This document shows positions 1 through 7,122 of a stretch of 64,000 nt of DNA, one piece after another. Origin of the DNA: JACCSI01 sp963815285 (GTDB lineage Bacteria; Acidobacteriota; Vicinamibacteria; Vicinamibacterales; UBA2999). The stretch covers positions 349,747-413,746 of the forward strand of contig CAWFGB010000009.1 in NCBI GenBank assembly GCA_963815285.1, given 5' to 3'. The stretch's first letter is position 1; each line of letters starts with the position of its first letter. The position numbers were made by a program, and so were the translations under genes. The notes under the pieces were generated by a model. The model saw only the letters and a list, made by a program, of their open reading frames with translations, was not told the origin of the DNA and did not search any database.

Positions 1-201
1 CATCTCTTCGATGAACACCGACGGATTCGCTGGCAGCGGATTGGGGGTGTCCTTGCAGTTGTAAGGGTTGTTGGCGCAGTTGCCGCCGCCCATGGATCGC
101 GGATCCTGTGCCGGCCGCTGGCCCCCGCCACCGGGCGGCTGTGCGTACGCCATCGCGCTCGAGAGAAGCAGAACTGCGGTGAATGCAAACGTTTTGGTCA
201 T
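1..201 (-). CDS. Secreted protein, N-terminus only; probable creatininase-family hydrolase
   Basis: The reading frame starts at 201 and runs off the left edge, so only the first 67 residues are visible. A GAGGAG ribosome site precedes the ATG. The protein opens with a signal peptide (MTKTFAF... to a cut near AYA-Q), followed by a Gly/Pro-rich linker and a Cys-containing stretch (NCANNPYNCKDTPNPLP) that leads into FIEEM. In my recollection this leader is typical of exported creatininase-family amidohydrolases of Acidobacteriota and relatives, whose catalytic domain begins just after the FIEEM segment. The metal-binding domain is outside the window, so the family call is an inference. Confidence 0.5.
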   Translation of the reverse strand, partial: MTKTFAFTAVLLLSSAMAYAQPPGGGGQRPAQDPRSMGGGNCANNPYNCKDTPNPLPANPSVFIEEM

Positions 202-276
202 GGTCTCCTCACAGCGCGTCTGACGCGCCATCCTTCCGTGTCACAGCCCGCCTGAGTCGGGCTTCCAATCGTTAAT

Positions 277-1179
277 TCAGCGTTCGCCGACTTTTCTCAC
301 CGCGAACGATCCGTCTTCGAGCCGTTCGCGGAAGCTCTTGTGGCAGCTGGCGCACTGCTGGTTGAGCGTCGTGTTCTGCGCCTTCGCCTCGTTCCAGTTG
401 CCCATGCTGGCGGCCTTGGCAATGGCATCGACGTTGCCGCGCGCCGTCTGCGCGATCTTCACCGCTTCGGCGTTGTTGCGCGCCTTCCAGAACGCCTCGG
501 TTTCCGCGAAAGCCTTGGCCAGGATGTCCGTGTTGGTCTTCACCAGCTCCGCGTTCGACGCGTCAACGCCTTTGCGCAGCGCGCCGTTGGCGCCGCCGAC
601 CGCCTTCATGGCCTTGTCCAACACGGCCTCTTCTGGCGTCATCGGCGGCGGGATGAACTTGGCGATATCGTTCAGCGCTGTGGTGACCACCGCCGTCGCG
701 ACGACGATGGGTTTGCCGGCATGTTGCGCCAACAGGTCTGGCGGCAGGCTCGCAGCCACGTCCTTGGCGACTTTGGCGATCTCCGCCGCGTCGGCGCGAA
801 CCACTTCGCCGATCACGGTGATATAGGCGTTGGGTTCAACTTTCTCGTGCAGGCGCTTGGCGAGGACAACCACCTCTTTGCCCGTACCCTTCGGGTCCTG
901 ATCGATGGTGAAGGCCGTTGGGGTGAGTTGCCGCTCGACCAGGGCGTACACCGACACGTTCTGCCCGTAAAAGGCGTCGGGCCGGTCCGCGATGGAACTT
1001 GCCGCCGACGGAATGGCGGGTCGCGGAGCCGGCGCTGCGGGTGCTGTCGGGGTAGCGTTTCCCCGGTTGCCAGGCGGCTCCTGCGGCGGCTGCTGCGCCA
1101 CGACGGACACAATCCACACGGTCATGGCAGCTGCGAGCGCCAGACTGCCGGAAGAGGGATGGACTTTCATGCGACGCAT
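277..1179 (-). CDS. Periplasmic cytochrome c'-like haem protein with N-terminal OB-like domain
   Basis: This 300-residue protein has an N-terminal signal anchor (residues 10-28) and a Pro/Ala-rich linker to about residue 60. A small beta-rich region of about 75 residues follows (FYGQNVSVYALVERQ to TVIGEVVRA) that looks like an OB fold. The C-terminal half is helical and ends in one haem-binding motif, CASCH, near residue 277. A helical domain with CxxCH close to its C-terminus is the pattern of cytochrome c' / c-556. It probably binds one haem in the periplasm; its redox partner is unknown. A second Met at 1170 (MKVHP) is an equally possible start, since neither has a good ribosome site. The OB-like and cytochrome c' combination is unusual. 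Confidence 0.7.
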   Translation of the reverse strand: MRRMKVHPSSGSLALAAAMTVWIVSVVAQQPPQEPPGNRGNATPTAPAAPAPRPAIPSAASSIADRPDAFYGQNVSVYALVERQLTPTAFTIDQDPKGTGKEVVVLAKRLHEKVEPNAYITVIGEVVRADAAEIAKVAKDVAASLPPDLLAQHAGKPIVVATAVVTTALNDIAKFIPPPMTPEEAVLDKAMKAVGGANGALRKGVDASNAELVKTNTDILAKAFAETEAFWKARNNAEAVKIAQTARGNVDAIAKAASMGNWNEAKAQNTTLNQQCASCHKSFRERLEDGSFAVRKVGER

Positions 1180-1496
1180 TGTAGAGGAACCGGCGTCAGT
1201 TTCGCAGGGATGAAAAAGTCGCCGGGTTTCTCGAGTTGTCTGCGATTGTCATTTTGCTCGACGGCAGCTGAACCAAAACAACAACCTGCTCGGCGCTGGA
1301 CAGCGGCCGACCGAGCACGGCCCAGGGCAACACCGACTGCGGGCGTGTGAATGCACAGGCGAACTACTCGCGCACGATGCCGGTGACGGGCGCTTCGCTT
1401 CTAGTCGCGCTGCGGCTCCCCGGGCCATTGACCTCGGCTGGCATCACGCAGGTCCCCCTCGTCATGGTCCCTGTACGAACGGCCGACAAGAGAGGT

Positions 1497-2615
1497 ATGC
1501 GCTGGTCGTCGCAGACAATCGAATCGACGGAGTTCGGCAGCGGCTGGGTGAGCGGCGTGTTCGCGGCGACACTGGGCCTGATCGGGCTGGGTGCGGTGGT
1601 CTGTTTCAGGTATCCGGATCTGTTCACGACTCCCGAAGCGCGGGCATTGTATCCGCTGCCTTATGTGCGGGCATTGCTGCACGTCGTCCTGGTTGCGGCG
1701 TTTGTGCTCGGAGCGGTCAGCCTGGCTCTGCGGCACAACAAGGCGCTTGGAACGGTGGGCGTCGTGAGCACGCTCGCGGCGGCGTTGCTGGGAGGGTCGG
1801 GCATCACCGTGGATGCGGAGCTGACCGAGGGCCCTTTTCTTGGCCTCGACTGGTTCCTGCTCAACCTGATTGTCTATTCGCTCATCTTCATCCCGATCGA
1901 GCGTCTCTTCGCACGCTTGCCCGCACAAGGTGTGTTCCGTCGGGGCTGGCGCACCGACCTCACGTATTTCTTCGTCAGCGCCCTGCTGGTGCAGGTTACG
2001 ACCGTGCTCACCCTCAAGCCGGCCATGGTGCTGTTCGACTGGGCGGTGTGGCCCGAGCTGCAGCGGACCGTCCGCGATTGGCCCGCGGTTGTGCAGTTCC
2101 TCGCGTTGTTGGCCGTCGCGGATCTCACGCAGTACTGGGTCCACCGGGCGTTTCACCGAATTCCTGCGCTATGGCGCTTCCACGCTATTCATCATTCAGC
2201 GGAGCAGATGGACTGGCTCGCCGGGTCGCGTCTGCATCTTGTTGACGTCGCCGTGACGCGAGGGCTGACCTACGTCCCGATATACGTGCTCGGTTTTGCG
2301 GAGGCTCCGCTCTTCACGTATCTCGTCGTCGTGAGCGCGCAGGCCACCTTCATCCACGCCAACGTGCGCTTCGAGTTCGGGCCGCTCAAATGGCTGGTTG
2401 CCACGCCGCAGTTTCATCACTGGCATCACGCGGACGAGGCCGACGCCATCGACAAGAACTTTGCGGTCCACCTCCCGGCCATCGACGCCATCTTCGGGAC
2501 GATGTATCTACCGCGGCGGTGGCCGCGCGGCTACGGCCTGGCCGAGGGCGCGCCCGTGCCCGACGGCTATCTCAAGCAGTTCGTCTGGCCGTTCGCCCGA
2601 TCGCGCCGACGCTGA
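1497..2615 (+). CDS. Sterol desaturase / fatty acid hydroxylase family membrane protein
   Basis: The protein has several hydrophobic segments in its N-terminal half and then the histidine clusters of the membrane di-iron hydroxylase superfamily: HRAFHRIP, HAIHH, HLVD and the distal FHHWHH. These eight or so histidines bind the two irons that activate oxygen to hydroxylate or desaturate a lipid. The substrate cannot be read from the sequence. The frame is open from a GTG at 1347, but the first 50 residues look unlike a natural N-terminus; ATG at 1464 and 1497 are better candidates, and I chose 1497, close to where homologues appear to begin (IESTEFGSGW). The secreted peptidase gene follows 56 bp downstream on the same strand. 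Confidence 0.82.
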   Translation: MRWSSQTIESTEFGSGWVSGVFAATLGLIGLGAVVCFRYPDLFTTPEARALYPLPYVRALLHVVLVAAFVLGAVSLALRHNKALGTVGVVSTLAAALLGGSGITVDAELTEGPFLGLDWFLLNLIVYSLIFIPIERLFARLPAQGVFRRGWRTDLTYFFVSALLVQVTTVLTLKPAMVLFDWAVWPELQRTVRDWPAVVQFLALLAVADLTQYWVHRAFHRIPALWRFHAIHHSAEQMDWLAGSRLHLVDVAVTRGLTYVPIYVLGFAEAPLFTYLVVVSAQATFIHANVRFEFGPLKWLVATPQFHHWHHADEADAIDKNFAVHLPAIDAIFGTMYLPRRWPRGYGLAEGAPVPDGYLKQFVWPFARSRRR

Positions 2616-2670
2616 TTCTGGACCTCCGGTTCGCTACTCGGATACAGTCTCAGGGATTCCTGGAGGGAGC

Positions 2671-5058
2671 ATGTTGATGCGTTCTCGCGTCATACCGGCG
2701 CTGGCGGTGGCATTTGTTCTTGCAGGCGTGTCTCTCGCGGGCCAGCAGGCCGCCGCGATACGCGCGCTGACGGCCGAGGATTACGCGCGCGCCGAGAATT
2801 TCATGGGCTACAGCACGGCGCCGCTGGTCTTTCGCACCGCGGTGCGTCCCAACTGGCTCCCGGATGATCGCTTCTGGTATCGCGTCAGCGTCCCGGGTGG
2901 CGCCGAGTTTGTGCTGGTTGATCCCGCCAGGTCCACCAAGGAGCCCGCGTTCGAGCACACGCGAGTGGCGGCCGCGCTGTCGTCCGTGGCAAAAGCGAGC
3001 TACACGGCGTTGACGCTGCCGTTCAACGATTTCGACTACACCGCCGACGCCGCGGCGATCGAATTCTCCGCCGTCAAGCGCCGCTGGCGCTGCGATCGGG
3101 ACGGCGCGACATGTACGGCGCTCGGAGCCTCGACCGATGCGCGCACCGGCGGATCTCCGGGCGGGGGGCCGCAGGCACGCACCCAGATCCTGTCGCCGGA
3201 CGGCACTCGCGCAGCGTTTGTTCGCGAACACAACCTGTGGGTGCGCGACGTCAAGAGCGGTCAGGAAACGCAGATGACGACCGACGGCACAGCGGAGCTT
3301 GCCTACGCGCGCAATGACGCCGGCTGGACCCGCAGCGACACACCGGTGGTCGTCTGGTCGCCCAATTCGAAGCAGATTGCCACCTTCCGCCACGACTCCC
3401 GCGATGTCGGCGAAATGCACTTCGTCAACACGACGGCCGGCCACACCACGCTGACCACGATCAAGTATCCGCTACCGGGCGACGACAAGATCTTCATGAT
3501 CGAACGGGTCATCATCGATGTTGATCAGAAAAAGGTCACCAAACTCGATCTGCCAGTCGATTCGCATCGGTCGAGCCTGTGCGATCACATCGTCTGCGGC
3601 GGCACCTGGTCTGACGTTCAGTGGAGCCCCGACAGCAAAGAAGTAGCATTCCTCTCCACGTCTCGCGATCACAAGCGCGAGGACCTTCGCATCGCAGACG
3701 CCGCGAGCGGCAAAGTGCGCAACGTCCTCGCCGAACGCGCGGAGACGTTCTTCGAGTCGGGACAGGGGCGTGTGAACTGGCGCTACGTGCAGAAATTCAA
3801 TGAGGTGTTGTGGTTCTCGAAGAAGGACGATTGGGGCCACTTGTACTTGCACGACGCGGGGAGTGGCTTGCAGAAGAACCGCATCACGACCGGCGAGGGG
3901 AATGTCACGCAGGTGCTGCGGGTGGACGAGGACGCCCGGGTGATCTTCTTTCAGGGCGTGGGCAAGGAAAAGGGGCAAGACCCGTACTTCCGGAACCTGT
4001 ATCGCATCAATTTCGACGGCAAGGCCGAGACCTTGCTGACGCCGGAGGATGGCGATCACACCGTGGAACTGTCCCCGTCGGGAAAGTTCTTCGTTGATTC
4101 CTACTCGAAGCCCGACGTGCCGCCGGTGTCGGTATTGCGCGACGCGCATGGCAAGGCCCTGCTCGACCTGGAGCGCGCAGACATCTCACGACTCGTGGCC
4201 GCCGGCTGGAAACCGCCAATGCCCTTCACTGTGAAGGGACGCGACGGCAAGACGGATCTTCACGGGCTGATGTACCGGCCGACCAACTTCGATCCGGCGC
4301 GCAAGTACCCGATCATCAACAACATTTATCCGGGTCCGCAAACCGGCAGCGTCGGCGGGCGGAGCTTCTCGGCGTCTCGGGGTGACACGCAGGCGATTGC
4401 CGAGCTCGGCTTCATCGTCGTGCAGATTGACGGGATGGGTACGCCGTGGCGCTCGCGGACGTTCCACGAGGCGTATTACGGGGACATGGGCGACAACACG
4501 TTGCCCGACCAGGTCGCCGGCATGAAGGAACTGGCCTCGCGCTTTCCCTGGATCGACCTGGAACGCGCCGGCATCTACGGCCATTCAGGCGGCGGCTTCG
4601 CGACCGCAGGCGCGATGTTTCGTTATCCCGACTTCTTCAAGGTCGGCGTGTCACAGGCAGGCAATCACGATAACCGCGTCTACGAAGATGACTGGGGCGA
4701 GAAGTGGCAGGGTCTGCTGGTGAAGAAACCGGACGGCACGACCAACTACGATGATCAGGCCAATCAGAATCACGCCAAGAATCTGAAGGGCAAGCTCCTC
4801 ATCGCGCACGGCACCATGGATCTCAACGTGCCGTACTACAGCACGCTGCTCGTCGTGGACGAGCTCATCAGGCACAACAAGGACTTCGATTTGGTGATCT
4901 TCCCCAACCGTGGTCACGGATTTGGCAACGAGCCCTACATGGTGCGGCGCCGCTGGGACTATTTTGTGAAGCACCTGATGGGTGTCGACCCCCCGCCGAA
5001 CTACACGATGCGTGGCGGACCGCCCGCGCCGCCTCCGACGACACCCGTCGGACAATAG
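2671..5058 (+). CDS. Secreted S9 family peptidase, dipeptidyl peptidase IV-like
   Basis: The 795-residue protein starts MLMRSRVIPALAV with a signal peptide; GGAGGG at 2662-2667 serves either ATG 2671 or ATG 2677. The first two thirds are the beta-propeller-like DPP-IV N-terminal domain. The C-terminal third is an alpha/beta hydrolase with GHSGGG (Ser near residue 638), Asp in HGTMDLNVPY (near 716) and His in NRGHGFG (near 748), a full catalytic triad. It is expected to release dipeptides from peptide N-termini in the periplasm or outside. The nucleophile motif is GHSGGG rather than the GWSYGG of classical DPP-IV. Length fits the family. The open frame runs further upstream inside the previous gene, but that part is an overlap shadow. 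Confidence 0.9.
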   Translation: MLMRSRVIPALAVAFVLAGVSLAGQQAAAIRALTAEDYARAENFMGYSTAPLVFRTAVRPNWLPDDRFWYRVSVPGGAEFVLVDPARSTKEPAFEHTRVAAALSSVAKASYTALTLPFNDFDYTADAAAIEFSAVKRRWRCDRDGATCTALGASTDARTGGSPGGGPQARTQILSPDGTRAAFVREHNLWVRDVKSGQETQMTTDGTAELAYARNDAGWTRSDTPVVVWSPNSKQIATFRHDSRDVGEMHFVNTTAGHTTLTTIKYPLPGDDKIFMIERVIIDVDQKKVTKLDLPVDSHRSSLCDHIVCGGTWSDVQWSPDSKEVAFLSTSRDHKREDLRIADAASGKVRNVLAERAETFFESGQGRVNWRYVQKFNEVLWFSKKDDWGHLYLHDAGSGLQKNRITTGEGNVTQVLRVDEDARVIFFQGVGKEKGQDPYFRNLYRINFDGKAETLLTPEDGDHTVELSPSGKFFVDSYSKPDVPPVSVLRDAHGKALLDLERADISRLVAAGWKPPMPFTVKGRDGKTDLHGLMYRPTNFDPARKYPIINNIYPGPQTGSVGGRSFSASRGDTQAIAELGFIVVQIDGMGTPWRSRTFHEAYYGDMGDNTLPDQVAGMKELASRFPWIDLERAGIYGHSGGGFATAGAMFRYPDFFKVGVSQAGNHDNRVYEDDWGEKWQGLLVKKPDGTTNYDDQANQNHAKNLKGKLLIAHGTMDLNVPYYSTLLVVDELIRHNKDFDLVIFPNRGHGFGNEPYMVRRRWDYFVKHLMGVDPPPNYTMRGGPPAPPPTTPVGQ

Positions 5059-5062
5059 AGGG

Positions 5063-5473
5063 ATGAAATCACTTCTGTTTGGCGGCGTGAAGCTGAGCTC
5101 GTCACTGGGTGATCTCGGCCTGTTCATCCTGCGCGCGTTCACCGGTCTGTCACTGGCTTACGCGCACGGCTGGAGCAAGCTGCCGCCTGACGAACAGTTC
5201 GTCAAGACGGTGACGTCGTTGGGGTTTCCAGCGGAGATGGCGTACCTGTCGATGCTCGCCGAGTTCTTTGGTGGACTCAGCCTGGCGGTAGGCCTATTGA
5301 CCCGGCCTGCGGCGCTGGCGCTCGTGGGCAATTTTGTGATCGCAGGCTTCCTGTCACATGCTGCCGATCCCTATATCCGCAAAGAGCTGCCGTTTCTGTT
5401 TCTGGCGGTGGCGGCGATGTTCCTGTGTGTCGGCGCCGGCCGTTTCAGCGTGGATCGCCTGCTGAAGAAGTAA
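5063..5473 (+). CDS. DoxX family membrane protein
   Basis: This 136-residue protein begins four bases after the peptidase stop, with GAGGG just upstream of its ATG. It has four hydrophobic segments and the DoxX signature layout: GLFILRAFTGLSLAYAHGWSKL near the N-terminus, MLAEFFGGLSLAVGLLTRPAA in the middle and a hydrophobic C-terminal segment with FSVDRLLKK at the end. DoxX proteins are small inner-membrane proteins linked to thiol/redox or respiratory functions; their precise role is unsettled. The tight spacing suggests cotranscription with the upstream peptidase. Confidence 0.87.
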   Translation: MKSLLFGGVKLSSSLGDLGLFILRAFTGLSLAYAHGWSKLPPDEQFVKTVTSLGFPAEMAYLSMLAEFFGGLSLAVGLLTRPAALALVGNFVIAGFLSHAADPYIRKELPFLFLAVAAMFLCVGAGRFSVDRLLKK

Positions 5474-5482
5474 GACGGTGGG

Positions 5483-6180
5483 ATGGGCTTCGCGCTGCTC
5501 GTCGCTCTTCACCTCGCGGTCCTGACGTCGCAGGCGCCGTGCAACGTGGCGCAGGTTAGCCGTGGCCGCTGACGCCGAGCAACAACTCCTGCGCGGCGAC
5601 GACCAGGCCGCACGTGAGGCGTTGAGTGCGTCAGTCATCCCGGGCGAGTGCGGTCTTCTCCGGCTCGCCAGCGATCGCGCTCGAGGGCTGGACCGAAGCG
5701 CGGGCGCTGGCGCCCGCCGGCGGGGCCGCCGAGTTGCTCGGTCCGGCGCAGCGGACGCTGGAGCAACTCAAGCCGTTCTTGCAGACCGACGATCGGCTCG
5801 AGGCCGAATATGCGGAAACCGCAATTCGCGCCGCCATTGCCGCGGCGCAGGACGAACGGCCCGAGATGGAGCTGTTGCTGACGCACGCACGAGATCTCTC
5901 CGAGCGGCTGCGGCTGCGGGATCGGCGCGCGGTGTGGCCACGCCCGCTCAACCTGCTCGTGGGCGAGCTGTGGTTCGAAGTGGATCGATTCGAGGAGGCG
6001 CGCGCGGCATATCAACGAGCGGTGACGGGTGAAGCCTCACCGGCGGCACTCGTCGGGCTGGCGCGCACGTTGGCGCGGCTCGGTCAACAGGCGGCGGCGT
6101 GCGCCACCTACCGGCGTGCCACCGCTGCGGCCCCGGAGTTGCGCGCTGCGGCAGCCGCTGATCTGGCGCGTTGCCGCTGA
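5483..6180 (+). pseudogene. Secreted TPR-like protein broken by two apparent frameshifts
   Basis: Three adjacent reading frames together read as one protein. A good signal peptide starts at ATG 5483 (MGFALLVALHLAVL) but stops at about 5572. A second frame continues from about 5550 with ADAEQQLLRGDDQAAREAL. From about 5660 a third frame runs to the stop at 6180 and encodes helical repeats, including FEEARAAYQRAVTG and GQQAAACATYRRAT, which resemble tetratricopeptide repeats. The breaks near 5550 and 5660 are therefore likely single-base changes. They may be real inactivation or consensus errors. The stop overlaps the next start (TGATG). Without repair, only residues encoded from 5626 or 5562 could be made. 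Confidence 0.5.
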
Positions 6181-6428
6181 TGCGCTACAGACCGGAGGTG
6201 CTCGAGGAGCTGGCGCGCCACGGGCTCAACCCGGGCCCGACGACCTCGCCGGGGATCCTCCGCGAGCAGATCAACGATCTGTATCGGATTGAGATTCGAA
6301 AGCTGCGCGACCGCTGCCGAGCCGGCGAATTTTCAACGCAAGAACTACCGGCCCACGTCGTCAACCTGCGCAACCGTTACATCCTGCTTTCGATCCCAAT
6401 CGCGCAGTGGCAAGACGACGAGGCGTGA
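6180..6428 (+). CDS. Small conserved hypothetical protein
   Basis: An 82-residue basic, mostly helical protein whose ATG overlaps the stop of the preceding TPR gene by one base (TGATG), so it is probably translationally coupled to it. It contains ILREQINDLYRIEIRKLRDR and a C-terminal RYILLSIPIAQW. I recall similar short proteins in acidobacterial genomes but know no function. It has no signal peptide, membrane segment or metal-binding motif. It is convergent with mobA, with two bases between the stops. Confidence 0.65.
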   Translation: MRYRPEVLEELARHGLNPGPTTSPGILREQINDLYRIEIRKLRDRCRAGEFSTQELPAHVVNLRNRYILLSIPIAQWQDDEA

Positions 6429-6430
6429 TC

Positions 6431-7030
6431 CTACGTTCCGCGTAATCGCGTGAGCGCCTCGGCGTAGTCTTCAGGTGTGTTGAGATTCTGCAGCGTGCGT
6501 AGCTCGGGGTCTGTCGTGACTTCCGCCGGGTGCACTCGCCGCGTCTTGACGGCATCGAAAAGAAACGCCGGCCGCAGACGGTTGTTGGCCAGCAGGTCCT
6601 CGACATGCAGCAGCGTCGTGCGACGGTACACCGCAGAGAGCGGGTGAGCAAAGCCATCGAGTTCGATCACGACGACGTCGAAGCCCTCGGCAAATTGGAG
6701 CATCTGCTGGACGAATGCCGGCACCAGCAGCGGCACATCGCAGCTCGTGACGTACGCTGCCTCCACGTGGGCCGGCAACGCCTTCAGCCCGGCACGCAGC
6801 CCTTCGAGCGGTCCGCGCCCCTCTTGCTCGTCACGTGTGACAATCACGTCAGCGGGCAGCTCCGGGAGCACTTGATCGGCCGCGGCGACCGCCACAATCG
6901 GCGCCACCACCTGGCTGAGCAGCCGCACGACCCGCTGCAGCATCGTCTCGGGCCCGAAGGGCAGCAGCGCCTTCGAGGTGCCCATGCGCGTGGACTTACC
7001 GCCGCAGAGAACGATACCGCCGGCTGTCAC
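6431..7030 (-). CDS. mobA: Molybdenum cofactor guanylyltransferase MobA
   Basis: MobA transfers GMP from GTP to Mo-molybdopterin, making the guanine dinucleotide cofactor used by formate dehydrogenases. The 199-residue protein starts with GTG at 7030 and opens with the nucleotidyltransferase signature LCGGKSTRMGTSKALLPFG, which binds the nucleotide. TSCDVPLL in the middle carries the metal-binding Asp, and LNTPEDY near the C-terminus is the usual closing motif. It lies directly downstream of the formate dehydrogenase genes on the same strand, which supports a role in maturing that enzyme. Length is normal for MobA. Confidence 0.93.
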   Translation of the reverse strand: MTAGGIVLCGGKSTRMGTSKALLPFGPETMLQRVVRLLSQVVAPIVAVAAADQVLPELPADVIVTRDEQEGRGPLEGLRAGLKALPAHVEAAYVTSCDVPLLVPAFVQQMLQFAEGFDVVVIELDGFAHPLSAVYRRTTLLHVEDLLANNRLRPAFLFDAVKTRRVHPAEVTTDPELRTLQNLNTPEDYAEALTRLRGT

Positions 7031-7062
7031 GCTCGATCACCACTCACGAAGTCCATCAGGCG

Positions 7063-7122
7063 CACGAAAGGCACGAAGGCTCAGCCTCTTGTGGTCTCTT
7101 CGTGTCCTTCGTGTCCTTCGTG
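7063..7122. repeat. CACGAAGGA 9-mer repeat forming an inverted repeat
   Basis: Positions 7063-7079 read CACGAAAGGCACGAAGG. Positions 7098-7122 hold nearly three copies of the same 9-mer in inverse orientation (CTTCGTGTC units). The two arms could pair with an 18-base loop. The right arm lies inside the 3' end of the formate dehydrogenase alpha gene and encodes its HEGHEGHEE tail. The same repeat occurs at 22126-22142. Confidence 0.8.
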
